A stretch of 37,931 nucleotides of DNA from Thermoguttaceae bacterium (GCA_029975295.1 JARKPK010000042.1:1-37931), one strand, 5' to 3'. Counted from the stretch's first letter, positions 1-11,068 are shown. Notes: generated by a model not told the origin, from the letters alone. Program-made: numbers and translations.

Positions 1-382
1 GCCCCCAGCGGAAATCTCGCGGGTAGGGCGAAAGAACCGCGGCGTTGGGCCCGGCTCCGTCGCCCGAAAGGCCGTGGCAGCTCGCGCAATGTTTGCGATA
101 CAGGCCCCACATGCGGCCCGACTCGTCGCTGCCCACCGGACCGGCGGCCATCGCGATTCGTTCGGCGTTCAATTCAGCCGCGGGCGGCACGACGGGCTGA
201 TCGGGCGTGCCGAACAGCCCGGCCAAAGAGCGAACGATGGTGTCGCGCTTCAGCGGGGTGATGCTCGAAGGGTCGCGGCCCTCGGTGTTCAGCGCGAACT
301 GGACCGTTTGCGGCCCGCAGCCGGCCGACAGAACCGCCGATGCGGCGGCGCACACCACAGCCGCCGCAAAACGCCGCCACAC
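1..382 (-). CDS. Lipoprotein cytochrome c, C-terminus cut by window edge
   Basis: This minus-strand frame stays open to the left edge, so the end of the protein is missing. From the GTG at 382 it begins with a short Arg-containing n-region, a hydrophobic stretch and a lipobox (LSAGC), so the mature protein should be lipid-anchored outside the cytoplasmic membrane. A single haem c motif, CASCH, follows about 110 residues in, within YRKHCASCHGLSGDGAGP, typical of small monohaem cytochromes c. The same frame is open upstream to an ATG at 547. That start would put about 55 non-hydrophobic residues ahead of the signal, so I prefer 382. It is the last visible gene of the respiratory cluster and probably carries electrons from the cytochrome b/c complex to an oxidase or reductase. 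The partner is inferred. Confidence 0.75.
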   Translation of the reverse strand, partial: MWRRFAAAVVCAAASAVLSAGCGPQTVQFALNTEGRDPSSITPLKRDTIVRSLAGLFGTPDQPVVPPAAELNAERIAMAAGPVGSDESGRMWGLYRKHCASCHGLSGDGAGPNAAVLSPYPRDFRWG

Positions 383-659
383 ACCCCCGCCGATCGCCGG
401 CTGGGCAACCTTCGTCGCAGCAGCCGGGCCACGGTCCGCAACGGCGATTGCCCGCGCGGCCAAGGCTCGAACCTGTTTTCCGCCGTGGCTTAGGCCAGGC
501 AGGGCACAGACCCGCGGCCAATGCGGCTGTTTGTTCACTCCGACCATCTTCGCCACATCCCTTGCCCTGTTGCTCTGCCGCCGATCATTCCGCGCCGACT
601 CGCGGCCGTTCTCACCGAATCGATCGAGTCGATGGTTGTTGCGACTTGCGCGATCGTTG

Positions 660-1583
660 CTATGCCTTGCGTGCCAGAAGCGGCGGGGCCAGCTTGATTG
701 TTCCCAGGTCGTTGACGCCCGGCCGCAACACAATCGACAATCGTCCCTTGGGCCAGTCGGGCGTTTCCAACAGGCCGGGCCGCTCGTGCCAGAACTGGAA
801 CTCCAGCGGGCCGGGAGGCAGGTGTTCGATGCGGAACGCGCCGTCGGGGCCGGTCAATGCCGAGTAGGGATTGTCGCGGGGCAGGATGAACGCGCTTTCC
901 CAAGGATGGTAGTTGCAAGCGATCGGCACCGGGAAGTTCTGCCGCCGGGTGAACCGATAAGAAGCGTCGCCGCCGACGGCCAACACGAAGTTCGCCGGAA
1001 CGTCGCCCAAGGGCGAGAACGCCACGTTCTGCGCCACCGGGTCGGAATTGACCGTGTAGAACTCCTGCCGATCGTACCAGATCGTCAGGCAATGCGGTTG
1101 GAAGATGCAATCGCGATTATCCAGCGTCACTCGCTTGGGCGTGTCGGCGTCGCGCCACGGCGGGGTGATCTCGGCCTTCGGCGTGCGGCAGAAGACGAAC
1201 ACATCTTTCAATCCCCCGTCGCGCGAAACCATCAGCGATTCGTCGCGGATGTCGAACTTGCCGCAGCAATCGACGTCTTTATCGACCTTCAGCTTCGCAC
1301 GTTCCGGGGCGGGGCCGTCGTAGATCAATCGTCCGCACAAGGTGGCCCAACGGGCATCGTCGGCCTTGACGAACGCCGGAGCGGCGGGCAGCCACAGCGC
1401 GGCGCCCAACGCCGCGGCCGAGCCGACGAACTGGCGGCGCGATCGGCCGGCTTCTTTCGAACCCGCCGGGTTCAGCGGCGCGCGGCAACGGCGTTTGCAC
1501 AAAGGCGCGGCGTTTTCGGCCGCAGCGACGCGGTGCGAATCCGAACCGTCAGGGCTCGGGCTGATGGGACAGTGCTTTCTCAT
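660..1583 (-). CDS. Tat-exported cupredoxin-like / carboxypeptidase-regulatory-like protein
   Basis: A twin-arginine signal (SRRQFVGSAAALGAALWLP, then a cleavable AFVKA region) predicts export of a folded protein, usually one with a cofactor. The mature part is beta-rich and has possible metal-ligand stretches, FQPHCLTIW and IACNYHPWE, resembling cupredoxin-type copper sites. A carboxypeptidase-regulatory-like strand region, GPDGAFRIEHLPPGPLEF, follows. Proteins of this build are common in planctomycetes beside multihaem cytochromes and are often annotated only as methylamine-utilisation-like or regulatory-domain proteins. The ATG at 1583 is used. The frame is open to 1634, and either start overlaps the end of the upstream cytochrome gene, suggesting translational coupling. 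An electron-transfer or copper role is inference. The n-region before the RR pair is long, about 48 residues, so the true start could be further downstream at a non-ATG codon. Confidence 0.7.
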   Translation of the reverse strand: MRKHCPISPSPDGSDSHRVAAAENAAPLCKRRCRAPLNPAGSKEAGRSRRQFVGSAAALGAALWLPAAPAFVKADDARWATLCGRLIYDGPAPERAKLKVDKDVDCCGKFDIRDESLMVSRDGGLKDVFVFCRTPKAEITPPWRDADTPKRVTLDNRDCIFQPHCLTIWYDRQEFYTVNSDPVAQNVAFSPLGDVPANFVLAVGGDASYRFTRRQNFPVPIACNYHPWESAFILPRDNPYSALTGPDGAFRIEHLPPGPLEFQFWHERPGLLETPDWPKGRLSIVLRPGVNDLGTIKLAPPLLARKA

Positions 1584-4500
1584 GATGCAACTCGAACTGC
1601 TTCGTTGCCGACGTCTGCCGCCGCGCATACTCATCGTAGTGTAGCAGCAACTCGGTCACGGCGTCGAGTTGTTCGCCGCTGCCGGCCGGGAACAACTCGC
1701 TTCCCAGCGGCTCGCCCGAAGGCGGAAAGTTCACCGGCATCGCCGTATAGGGCAAAACCGATTTCGGCGAAGCCAACCAACGGCGGAGGAACGGCCCGCG
1801 CAGCCGGCGGGCCGCCAGAGTCAGATCGGGCGCCAGAACCGTGCGGCTCTCGCCCGAGGGCCGAAGATCGTTTATCACATGGCATTTGGCGCAAAACGTC
1901 GTCCGGTCGGTGATCAGCGCCCACGCCCGATCGTCGAACCGAACCGGCGGGGCGGCCGCGTCGTCGGCCCGATCGGTGTCGCCGGTCAGGTACGCGGCCA
2001 GCGCGTCGATCTCGTCCGCGCGAAGCGCGTAGCGCGGCATCCGCAACACGGCGGCCGGCCGGATGGTTGTGGGGCGGGCCAGAAAACCCGCGGTCCACCC
2101 GCGGCGCAGCGATTGGCGGGCATGAACCAACGGAGGCGGGCCCCAGCCCAGCGCCTCTTGCTCGGTGGCCGTGTTCTCGCCGCGGGCGTGCGCGGCGGCC
2201 AACAGATGAGGGTAGAGTTCGGCCGACCAAACCCCGCCCCAGGCCGGTTGCTCGCCCACAATCCAATCGCGCCGCAGCGGCAACTCTGCCCCGCCTACCG
2301 GAAAGAACGCCGCGCCCAAGCGGAGCGGCTGCCAAGGGGCGACGAAGATCAGCGGCCGCCCCTCGTCGTCTTCGTCTTCCATGGGGCGGCCTTGGCGATC
2401 GACACGCATCGCCCCTTCCACCACCGCGCGCCGCGCCGACGAGTCTCGCGCGGCAAGCGCCGGTCGGCCGCGCCGCGCCGATCGCTCGTTCGGCGGCGAC
2501 AGCGATTGGGCCATCATCTCCAGCACGAACGGCCACTGGTCGGTCGGCGGCGGGGCCGAAACCTCGTCGGGCCGATACTCGATCAGCCATCGCTGCGGCT
2601 CGATCAGATGGCAGCGGTGGCACGCCAGCGATTCGAACAGCTCGCGCCCGCGCAGCTCATTTGCCGTGCGACGGCCGAAGGCAAGAGAGTCGGCCGGGCG
2701 GGCTTCGTCCGTCAGGCTCATCAAGAACGCCGTGATCGCCGCGCGCTGCCGGGGCGTCAGCGGAAATTGTCCCATGAGCAACTGCGCGCGCGGCGGCTTC
2801 TCGGTCGCGGCGGGTTGGACGGCGACGGGGTCGGCGGGGGGAACGCGCGGCGTTGCCCGCCCAGGGGCAACCGCCTCGGCTGCCGCCCAAGCGCGGGGGC
2901 GATAATCGAAGCTGCGCGGCTCGCCGAGCTTCTGCCAGGCGAAGCCCTCGCGGCGGCCGCGGCGAACCGCGTCGGCAAAGAACCCGTCGGGATCATCGGC
3001 TGTGGTCGGCGGCCGGCGGTCGAGCCAGGCGGCCGCGTCTTCGAAAGCCAATTGCTCGATCGGCTTGACAGCCCAACCGGTCAGCGGGGGCCCGATCGGC
3101 GGCCGTTCGCCGCCGGGCAGGTCGTGGCAGCCGTTGCATCCGCGCCGCGCAATCACCCGTTGCGCCAGCACGGCCGCGTCTGCCGCTTGGTCGCGCGGCG
3201 CGGCATAAAGGGCGCTGAGACGGCGCAACTCGTCCTCCGAAAGCGGGACGAAGCCGCGAGGGGCCGCAACCGGCGATGGCTCCCCCGCCGAATCGTCCGC
3301 TCTGGGCGCAAGCAGGTATTGGGTGATGTCTTCGATGGGATCGGGCGAATCGGCTTGCGCGCCGGCCGTAGTGCGATCCCACCATACCTGCGGCATGGCC
3401 GTCCGTGGATGAATCGCCCGCGGATCGCGGAGCCAACGCCGCAGCCAGGCCGCCGAAGCCGACGACGGATACTTCTGACCCAAGTTCGTCAGATCGGGGC
3501 CGACCTCGGCGGCCGAACCGGGGAAGTCGCCGTGGCGGTGGCAAGCAGTGCAGCCGCTCTCAAGAAAGATCGCTCGACCCCGCTCGACAACCTGTCGTTC
3601 GCGGGCGAGCAGTCCGTCGGCCGTTGAGGCGGCGCTGGGCGGCGGCGCGTCGGCCGGCAGTTCGCCGGGCGGTTCGGAGGGCGCATCGGAAAGCGTGACG
3701 GCAAGCGGTTCGGAGGGGGGCCGATCGATCGGCGCCGCGGCGGGCGTGGGCCCGGTGCGATTTTGTTCGACGGGGCCGGGCCCGGCCGGTGTCGGCTCGG
3801 TCGGCGGCAACTTCGCCTCGGCGAGAAACTGCGCCAGGAGGCGCATCTCCAACTCGTCGAGCTCGGCGGCGGCAGCCCGCCCGTCCCGAGAAAGATGGTC
3901 GTGCAGGCCGAACAATCGCGGCATTCGGCCCCGGGGCTGATGGCGCCGCGGATCGGCCAGTTGGCGAACCATCCAAGCCGCGTCGAGCCGCTCGCCGGCG
4001 TTGCCCAACGCCGGGCCGATCTTTCGCCGTCCCTGTTGATCGGACGTGCGGGTCTCTAACAGCAGGCTGGGACCGATTCGCGCGCCGTGCGGGTTGCGGC
4101 CGTCGATTTCATGGCAGCCGAAGCAGCCGAAGTGCTGCACCAGTCGAAAGCCTTCAATCACTTCGGCGGCCGGCGATGCTGAGGAGATCATCCGCGGCCG
4201 CGGCGGCGACGGGTCGTCGGGCGACGGCGGCAGCGCGGCCGCCAATGCGTCGCGGGCCGCTGGGCCTCCGTCGAGCCATCCGCGATCGAGATCGTACAGT
4301 TCCACATGGCACGCCGCGCACCGCGCGGCTGCCAATCGCCGCGGAAGCATCGGCGACGGCCAGTGCGGATCCTCGCGCCAATCGCGCTCGCTGCGCCAGC
4401 GAATCGCCTCGGCCGGAGAATCGGGCTGATGGGCGGCGCGAGCGAAATCTAACGACGGGCCGCGTCCCTCGTGGCATACGGTGCAGCCGAATTGCGCCCA

Positions 4501-4920
4501 CGGGTGCGGCGAATCGTCGGCCAAAAAAAGATCGGTCCGCGGATGCGCGGCGAACGGCTGCGGCAAACCGCGGCGGGCGGCACGCTCGATCGCCCCGATC
4601 TCCGGCGGCGGCACGATGCCCAAATGGCAGGTGGCGCAGCGGTCGGCTCGTTCCGCATGCCAGCGGCCCCAGTGCAGCGGAAGCCCCGGCAGGTGGATTT
4701 CGACCACTTGGCCCGGTTCGTCCAGAAAGGCCGATCGCCGCGTGGCGCCTTCGCCGCCGAGTTCTTCGGCCGTCGCGAAGAATTGTCGCTGTTGGTCGCG
4801 CCAGCCGCGGCGGGCGTCGGCCGCGATCATCCACACGGTGCAAACCGCCAGCGCCACGGCCGAAACAACGAAGGCCGCGTGCATGCGCATCAAGGGCCGA
4901 AAGGTCCGTTCGTCCGCCAA
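1549..4920 (-). CDS. Membrane-anchored octahaem-type cytochrome c
   Basis: The protein has 1123 residues and eight CXXCH haem c motifs, starting near residues 95 (CATCH), 146 (CTVCH), 201 (CAACH), 266 (CFGCH), 457 (CTACH), 595 (CNGCH), 767 (CHRCH) and 1010 (CAKCH). One transmembrane segment at about 14-34 anchors it, with the haem domains outside the membrane. A Pro/Ala-rich linker at about 370-435 separates the four N-terminal motifs from the rest. Haem segments 5, 6 and 8 resemble cytochrome c domains with a downstream TAMP/MPxF-type Met region. The start is TTG at 4920 with GGAGA about ten bases upstream; an ATG at 4890 is the alternative. It lies 39 bp after the subunit-IV-like gene, so it is the likely c-type component of the same quinol-oxidising complex, replacing cytochrome c1. 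Eight haems are read directly; the partner assignment is inference. Confidence 0.85.
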   Translation of the reverse strand: MADERTFRPLMRMHAAFVVSAVALAVCTVWMIAADARRGWRDQQRQFFATAEELGGEGATRRSAFLDEPGQVVEIHLPGLPLHWGRWHAERADRCATCHLGIVPPPEIGAIERAARRGLPQPFAAHPRTDLFLADDSPHPWAQFGCTVCHEGRGPSLDFARAAHQPDSPAEAIRWRSERDWREDPHWPSPMLPRRLAAARCAACHVELYDLDRGWLDGGPAARDALAAALPPSPDDPSPPRPRMISSASPAAEVIEGFRLVQHFGCFGCHEIDGRNPHGARIGPSLLLETRTSDQQGRRKIGPALGNAGERLDAAWMVRQLADPRRHQPRGRMPRLFGLHDHLSRDGRAAAAELDELEMRLLAQFLAEAKLPPTEPTPAGPGPVEQNRTGPTPAAAPIDRPPSEPLAVTLSDAPSEPPGELPADAPPPSAASTADGLLARERQVVERGRAIFLESGCTACHRHGDFPGSAAEVGPDLTNLGQKYPSSASAAWLRRWLRDPRAIHPRTAMPQVWWDRTTAGAQADSPDPIEDITQYLLAPRADDSAGEPSPVAAPRGFVPLSEDELRRLSALYAAPRDQAADAAVLAQRVIARRGCNGCHDLPGGERPPIGPPLTGWAVKPIEQLAFEDAAAWLDRRPPTTADDPDGFFADAVRRGRREGFAWQKLGEPRSFDYRPRAWAAAEAVAPGRATPRVPPADPVAVQPAATEKPPRAQLLMGQFPLTPRQRAAITAFLMSLTDEARPADSLAFGRRTANELRGRELFESLACHRCHLIEPQRWLIEYRPDEVSAPPPTDQWPFVLEMMAQSLSPPNERSARRGRPALAARDSSARRAVVEGAMRVDRQGRPMEDEDDEGRPLIFVAPWQPLRLGAAFFPVGGAELPLRRDWIVGEQPAWGGVWSAELYPHLLAAAHARGENTATEQEALGWGPPPLVHARQSLRRGWTAGFLARPTTIRPAAVLRMPRYALRADEIDALAAYLTGDTDRADDAAAPPVRFDDRAWALITDRTTFCAKCHVINDLRPSGESRTVLAPDLTLAARRLRGPFLRRWLASPKSVLPYTAMPVNFPPSGEPLGSELFPAGSGEQLDAVTELLLHYDEYARRQTSATKQFELHHEKALSHQPEP

Positions 4921-4959
4921 GGCGAGTGATTCTCCGCAGTCTCGAATCTCAGCAGCGTG

Positions 4960-6498
<1,539 letters not shown>

Positions 6499-6588
6499 AA
6501 TCCGCCCGGCCCGTTCGCCCGTTGCGGCGAACCGCGCCGCGGCGCCGGGTTGCCCCGGGGCCTCGTTTGGTATGCCGCCGCGGCCGTT

Positions 6589-7335
6589 CTAGAGCGGCCC
6601 GCTGAATCCGTCCTTTCGCACGCGCCAGAAATGCCAAGCCATCAATGCCGCAGCCGCCAGCGGCAGCCCGACGCAGTGCCACACATAGAAACGCAGCAGT
6701 GTTTCGCCGCCCACCTGCGGCGCGCCCAGCAGCAGAAACCGCAGGTCGATCGCGCCGCCGGAGACGGCGCTGACCGGCCCTTCGGCCCCAACCACGGGCG
6801 CATGGGCGGCCATGTCGGAGCCAACCGTCACGGCCCAGAAGGCCAGTTGGTCCCAGGGCAGCAGGTAGCCGGTGAACGACAGCAGAAAAGTCAGCACCAA
6901 AAGTCCGACGCCAAGCACCCAGTTGAACTCGCGAGGCGGTTTGTAGCTGCCCGTCAGAAACACCCGAAGCATGTGCAGCATCACCACGACCACCATCGCG
7001 TGGCCCGCCCAACGGTGCAATTCGCGGAACACGCCCAGGGCGATCAGCTCGGTCAGGTCGAGCACGTCGCGGTAGGCCGCCTCGGGCGTGGGCCGATAGT
7101 AGAACATCAGCAGCACGCCGGAGATCGTTTCGACCAGAAAGAGAAAGGCCGCCAGCCCGCCCATGCACCAAGTGTAGCGGAGCCGCAGGGCGTGCTGGCG
7201 GATCGCCACCGGGTGCAGGTGCAAGACGAAGTTCGACAACATCGCCCGAGCCCGGCTGCGATAGTCCTTCGGCCAGAGGCGGCGGAACCCGCTCCGCCAC
7301 GGCTGCCGTTCGAGCAGTTGCCGAAGCCATCGCAT
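6589..7335 (-). CDS. Cytochrome b N-terminal (b6-type) subunit
   Basis: This 248-residue protein has the length of cytochrome b6. It holds both bis-histidine haem b sites: H107 and H121 on helix B ([18 protein letters not shown]) and H220 and H235 on helix D ([20 protein letters not shown]), spaced 14 and 15 residues as in b6. The Qo-proximal [19 protein letters not shown] segment lies at about 156-174. It should oxidise quinol and pass electrons across the membrane between two b haems. The ATG at 7335 is chosen because the b6-type N-terminus begins there; the frame is open far upstream across recA, but that part is antisense-like noise. It lies 71 bp after recA and 90 bp before the subunit-IV-like gene. 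No Rieske gene is adjacent, which is unusual. Confidence 0.9.
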   Translation of the reverse strand: MRWLRQLLERQPWRSGFRRLWPKDYRSRARAMLSNFVLHLHPVAIRQHALRLRYTWCMGGLAAFLFLVETISGVLLMFYYRPTPEAAYRDVLDLTELIALGVFRELHRWAGHAMVVVVMLHMLRVFLTGSYKPPREFNWVLGVGLLVLTFLLSFTGYLLPWDQLAFWAVTVGSDMAAHAPVVGAEGPVSAVSGGAIDLRFLLLGAPQVGGETLLRFYVWHCVGLPLAAAALMAWHFWRVRKDGFSGPL

Positions 7336-7406
7336 GGCCGAATCCTCGTCTGCCGCGTTGCGTTCGGGGGGCCGAGGCCGCGAGCGGCCCGATCGCCCCC
7401 GGTCGA

Positions 7407-8468
7407 TCAATCGTCGGCCCCGCCGCTGCCGAGGATCGCGCCGCGGCCCGAAGCTTCGAGCACCTTTTGCTTCAGTTCCTCCAACAGCGCTGTGTTCTCG
7501 CGGAGCAATTCGATGGACTTGGGACGGCCTTGTCCGAGTTGCATCTCGCCATAGCGCAGCCAAGCGCCGGTCTTGGTGACCAACCCCAGGTTGGTGGCTA
7601 AATCGAGCACGTCGCCCTCGTAACAGATGCCCGAGTTGGCCAGCATGTCGAACTCGGCCACGCGGAACGGCGGGGCCACCTTGTTCTTGACCACCTTGGC
7701 GCGCACCCGCTGCCCGACGACCGTTTCGCCGTCTTTCAACTGACCGATCCGCCGCACGTCGATGCGGCACGACGAGTAGAACTTCAACGCGCGGCCGCCG
7801 GGCGTGGTTTCGGGGTTGCCGAACGTCACGCCGATCTTCTCGCGGATCTGGTTGATGAAGATCACGGCCGTCTTGCTCTTCGAGATCACGCCGGTGAGCT
7901 TCCGCAACGATTGGCTCATCAACCGCGCTTGCAGCCCGACGTGCGAATCGCCGATCTCGCCTTCCAGCTCTTTGCGCGGCACCAGCGCGGCCACCGAGTC
8001 GATCACGATCACATCCACGGCGTTTGACTTGATGAGCATTTCGGCAATGTGCATCGCCTCTTCGCCGCTGCTGGGCTGGCTCACCAAGAGCGACTCGAGA
8101 TCGACGCCCAACTTCTTGGCCCACGACGGGTCGAGCGCGTGCTCGGCGTCGATGAAGGCGGCAATCCCGCCGCGGCGCTGGGCCTGGGCGACGACGTGCA
8201 GGGCCAGCGTCGTCTTGCCGCTCGATTCCGGCCCGAAAATCTCCACGATCCGCCCCGAGGGAATCCCTTGCCCGCCCAAGGCCAGGTCCAACGCCAGACT
8301 GCCCGTGGGAATGCCCTCGATCTGCGCGATCTGCTCCGAGCCCAGCGGCATGATGGCGCCTTCGCCGAACTCCTTTTCAATCTGCGCCACCGCGCTCTTC
8401 AGGTTCGGGTTCGCTTCCAGAATCGTGGCGACCGCCTTGGTCGGCCCCTTGGCTGCTTTCTTGGCCAT
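7407..8468 (-). CDS. recA: Recombinase RecA
   Basis: This full-length RecA has 353 residues. It shows the Walker A motif GPESSGKT at residues 79-86, the Walker B strand [14 protein letters not shown], the L1/L2 DNA-binding region with [21 protein letters not shown], and the expected C-terminal domain ([29 protein letters not shown]). It polymerises on single-stranded DNA, drives homologous strand exchange and, where LexA exists, stimulates LexA self-cleavage. The ATG at 8468 is preceded by a strong AAGGAAGG ribosome site seven bases upstream. A sigma70-like promoter is seen about 200 bases upstream. The respiratory genes follow after 71 bp on the same strand, so readthrough is possible. The C-terminal tail is short and less acidic than in E. 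coli RecA. Confidence 0.98.
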   Translation of the reverse strand: MAKKAAKGPTKAVATILEANPNLKSAVAQIEKEFGEGAIMPLGSEQIAQIEGIPTGSLALDLALGGQGIPSGRIVEIFGPESSGKTTLALHVVAQAQRRGGIAAFIDAEHALDPSWAKKLGVDLESLLVSQPSSGEEAMHIAEMLIKSNAVDVIVIDSVAALVPRKELEGEIGDSHVGLQARLMSQSLRKLTGVISKSKTAVIFINQIREKIGVTFGNPETTPGGRALKFYSSCRIDVRRIGQLKDGETVVGQRVRAKVVKNKVAPPFRVAEFDMLANSGICYEGDVLDLATNLGLVTKTGAWLRYGEMQLGQGRPKSIELLRENTALLEELKQKVLEASGRGAILGSGGADD

Positions 8469-8475
8469 GTCGAAT

Positions 8476-8483
8476 CCTTCCTT
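8476..8483 (-). promoter_or_regulatory. Ribosome binding site of recA
   Basis: On the minus strand this reads AAGGAAGG, seven bases before the ATG at 8468. It is a strong Shine-Dalgarno match and fixes the recA start. Confidence 0.7.
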
Positions 8484-8670
8484 CTCTTTCGCTCTGGTCA
8501 GTTCACTTCAACCGTCCGCCGCAAACGCCGTCGGCATGGGCAGCGGGCAACTCAGCGACCGGGCCGCTCCGCCGATCGACTCGGGCTCAATTATGCGCGC
8601 CGAAGGCCTTGCCTGCGACCGGGCCCAAGCGGTTGCGGCCGCGCCGTAATTGAGTAATGTACAGGCATAC

Positions 8671-8699
8671 ACTATAGCACTCTTTCGACACTCTCGCAA
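8671..8699 (-). promoter_or_regulatory. Sigma70-like promoter, probably of recA
   Basis: The minus strand reads TTGCGA (-35), a 17-base spacer, then TATAGT (-10), matching the consensus at 4 of 6 and 5 of 6 positions with ideal spacing. Transcription would start near 8664 and give a leader of about 195 bases before the recA ATG. I see no typical Gram-positive or proteobacterial LexA box around it. The assignment is by sequence match only. Confidence 0.45.
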
Positions 8700-8996
8700 G
8701 CCCTTTTTCGGCGGCGGTCGCGTTCTGTGCCGGTCGGGCCTGCCGAGGGGCGAAGCGAGACAAGATTTGCAGTGGAGTTGAACATTGTGCCGTGGAGTCG
8801 AGTGGGGGGCTTGCAGCCGTGCAGCAGGGAGTTGAGCGGAGTGGATCGCAGGCGAGCGGAATTGAGACTGCGCCAATCTCATTCGTTGCGATTGAACGAT
8901 GGCATCGGGCCGTGGTCTGCGGACTCAACCGGTCGTAACGATCGAGCAGACCAGCGGTGCGGCCGGGTTCTCTGTTGCGGCCCGCACCGGTTGCGG

Positions 8997-9055
8997 CCGT
9001 TCTATAAGACGGCACGCCCATCCCATAGAACGGCTCTTCCGTTTTATAGGACGGG
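8997..9055. repeat. Three-copy 21-bp direct repeat with palindromic edges (operator-like)
   Basis: The core ATARRACGG occurs at 9005-9013 (ATAAGACGG), 9026-9034 (ATAGAACGG) and 9047-9055 (ATAGGACGG), exactly 21 bp apart, or about two helical turns. The first and third copies are preceded by CCGT, at 8997 and 9040. The third unit is therefore a near-palindrome, CCGTTTTATAGGACGG, and the first is a looser one. In the middle copy the left arm has decayed. Spacing and dyad symmetry suit cooperative binding of a dimeric regulator on one face of the DNA. The array lies about 300 bp upstream of both the predicted recA promoter and the small gene at 9348. Confidence 0.5.
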
Positions 9056-9347
9056 TGCTCGCTTGGCTTCAACCACGTTTGGGCACCGTTTCGATGTGGC
9101 CGAGGCTCCGCAATCCAACGGCAACCGCGGGCGGAATCGGCAAGGGACTCTATGCGTAAGTCGTTCTGCAAAAGAATGTTGCACGATGAACCCCTGGCAG
9201 AGACCGATGGTTTCAGCGCGAAGTCAATCACCGACAAAGACAACAGGCATTATTGATACTATTCTGCCCGGCACAGTGTTTGCCGTTGGGTCTATCGTTT
9301 TCGTGGGAGATAGTGCGCCGGTGCGGTGATTGCCAGGAGTGCAAGAC

Positions 9348-9692
9348 ATGCCCAACAGCTATTTCGCAATGCGTATCGACGCGCAACGTCTGGTTGTCGC
9401 CGAGGTGGACTACCTCAAGGCCGCAGCGCTTCTCGACGCGGGATTGCCGGTGTTCTTGGGCACTGCGGCCGACCTGGTTCGTTTGGCCTTGCACTTGCGA
9501 AAAGACTTGGTGACGTTCACTTGTGGTCCCGCGTCCGGCGCCGGATCGCAGGCCGTTGCGTCGTTCGGCAAACGGGTTGCGCCGAACCCGGTGCCCGCGC
9601 CCGCCGGGCGCCGGTGGCTGGCAGAATCGCCCGCGCGAGCGAAACACAGCCACGCAACGGCGGGAGCGACGGCCGGCGCCGAGCGCGGCTGA
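9348..9692 (+). CDS. Small protein of unknown function ahead of the sulfate importer
   Basis: The ATG at 9348 has AGGAG eight bases upstream, a good ribosome site, and encodes 114 residues. The first 70 residues look like a folded alpha/beta segment (MRIDAQRLVVAEVDYLKAAA, then LVRLALHLRKDLVTFTCG). The rest is Pro/Ala/Arg-rich and low in character. I do not recognise the family. No signal peptide or membrane span is visible. It lies on the same strand as the sulfate-binding protein, whose preferred start is 93 bp further on; an alternative ATG for that gene directly abuts this stop. The C-terminal half could be noncoding if a frameshift exists. Confidence 0.4.
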   Translation: MPNSYFAMRIDAQRLVVAEVDYLKAAALLDAGLPVFLGTAADLVRLALHLRKDLVTFTCGPASGAGSQAVASFGKRVAPNPVPAPAGRRWLAESPARAKHSHATAGATAGAERG

Positions 9693-9785
9693 ATGGGTAC
9701 TGAGTGCAACGAACCGCTGAGCCGTGCTTGGCCCGCGATGCGCGGCATGCTGGCAACCGAAACTCTCTTGATCGTCAGGAAAACG

Positions 9786-10970
9786 ATGCCATCGCTCAAT
9801 CGTCTCTTGTTTCTAGAAAGCGGTCATCCCAACGTCGGCCGCGTTGCGTTGTTCGTTCGGGTATTGCTCGGACAACTGCCGGCCGGGCATTTTGCATGGG
9901 CCGTCTTAGCGGCGGTTGTTCTTGGGGTGACCGGCTGCGGCGGATCGGGCAACTCGGGTTCGGGCGAAGAGGGTGGACCGGCCATCAGCCTGCTGAACGT
10001 GTCGTACGACCCGACGCGCGAGCTTTACGAGGAGTACAACAAGGCGTTTGCGGCCTATTGGAAGCAAAAGACCGGCCAAACGATAACCGTCAATCAATCG
10101 CACGGCGGATCGGGCAAACAGGCCCGGGCGGTGATTGATGGGCTGAAGGCCGACGTGGTGACGATGCCCTTGGCTTACGACATCGACGTGATCGCCGAGA
10201 AGGCGAAGCTCCTTCCCGAGGATTGGCAAAAGCGGTTGCCCTACAACAGTTCGCCGTACACTTCGACGATTCTTTTTTTGGTGCGCAAAGGGAACCCTAA
10301 GCAGATCAAGGATTGGAACGATCTTGTTCGGGACGACGTGGCGGTGATCACCCCGAATCCGAAGACCTCGGGCGGAGCGCGGTGGAACTACTTGGCCGCC
10401 TGGGCGTACGCGCTGAAAAAAGAACTCGGCGATCTGGCGAAACTCGACGATCCGAAGGCGGCCGCCGAAGTGGCTGCCGCGCAGGAGAAAGCGCGCGAGT
10501 TCATTTCGGCCCTGTACAAGAGGGTGCCGGTGCTCGACTCGGGCGCCCGCGGCGCGACGAACACATTCGCCCAGCGCGGACTGGGCGACGTTCTCTTGGC
10601 ATGGGAAAACGAGGCCTTCTTGGCGGTTCGGGAACTCGGCCCCGACAAGTTCGAGATTGTCGTCCCTTCGTTGAGCATTCTCGCCGAGCCGCCGGTTTCG
10701 ATCGTCGACCATTGGGTCGATGCTCGCGGGACGCGGGAAGCGGCGCAGGCCTATTTGGAATACTTGTACTCGCCCGAGGGTCAGCGGATCATCGCCAAGC
10801 ACTACTATCGGCCGATTCATCTGGAACATGCCGCGCCCGACGACGCCAAGCGGTTTCCCAAGCTTGAACTGGTGACCATCGACCGCGTATTCGGCGGCTG
10901 GCAGAAGGCGCAGAAAACGCATTTCGCCGATGGAGGAGTATTCGACAGCATCTACCTTCCGACGAAGTAG
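9786..10970 (+). CDS. sbp: Sulfate ABC transporter, substrate-binding lipoprotein
   Basis: This is the periplasmic sulfate (or thiosulfate) binding protein that delivers substrate to the permeases encoded next. Family hallmarks are [17 protein letters not shown] at the mature N-terminus, [20 protein letters not shown], and the anion-binding loop [16 protein letters not shown]. The C-terminal domain has [16 protein letters not shown] hydrophobic stretch ending in the lipobox VTGC (Cys about 51) predicts a lipoprotein rather than the freely soluble enteric form. I start at the ATG at 9786, with CAGGA just upstream. An ATG at 9693 is in frame but would make the signal n-region implausibly long. 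The n-region is long (about 35 residues) even so. Sbp and CysP cannot be told apart reliably by eye. Confidence 0.92.
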   Translation: MPSLNRLLFLESGHPNVGRVALFVRVLLGQLPAGHFAWAVLAAVVLGVTGCGGSGNSGSGEEGGPAISLLNVSYDPTRELYEEYNKAFAAYWKQKTGQTITVNQSHGGSGKQARAVIDGLKADVVTMPLAYDIDVIAEKAKLLPEDWQKRLPYNSSPYTSTILFLVRKGNPKQIKDWNDLVRDDVAVITPNPKTSGGARWNYLAAWAYALKKELGDLAKLDDPKAAAEVAAAQEKAREFISALYKRVPVLDSGARGATNTFAQRGLGDVLLAWENEAFLAVRELGPDKFEIVVPSLSILAEPPVSIVDHWVDARGTREAAQAYLEYLYSPEGQRIIAKHYYRPIHLEHAAPDDAKRFPKLELVTIDRVFGGWQKAQKTHFADGGVFDSIYLPTK

Positions 10971-11068
10971 GCGGGCCTGTTGATGTCCTCGGCAACAGCG
11001 CGACCAGGCCGGCCGGCGCGCGGACGGCTTTTGCGGCCGGCGAGCGGGTTGGCGGTCGGGGTGTTTGT

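Larger units (their letters stand above)
8469..9347. other. Intergenic regulatory region between recA and the sulfate uptake cluster
   Basis: This stretch of about 880 bp has no convincing gene. Long frames exist on both strands, but they lack protein-like composition and overlap the recA promoter. It holds the recA ribosome site and promoter (8476-8699) and a 21-bp direct repeat array (8997-9055). It also has a perfect 9-bp inverted pair, CAATCACCG at 9225-9233 and CGGTGATTG at 9324-9332. It must also contain promoters for the plus-strand genes starting at 9348 or 9786, but I cannot place one with confidence. Confidence 0.5.

Noticed and set aside
1669-3627. 652-codon plus-strand frame
   Set aside because: It is an Arg/Pro/Gln-rich shadow of the multihaem cytochrome gene, which has eight CXXCH motifs on the other strand.
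8587-9243. 218-codon minus-strand frame with PSYKTEE/PFYGMGV/PSYRTAA heptads
   Set aside because: The heptads simply mirror the 21-bp repeat, the opposite strand gives a similar heptad pattern, and the frame overlaps the recA promoter. I treat the repeat as regulatory DNA instead.
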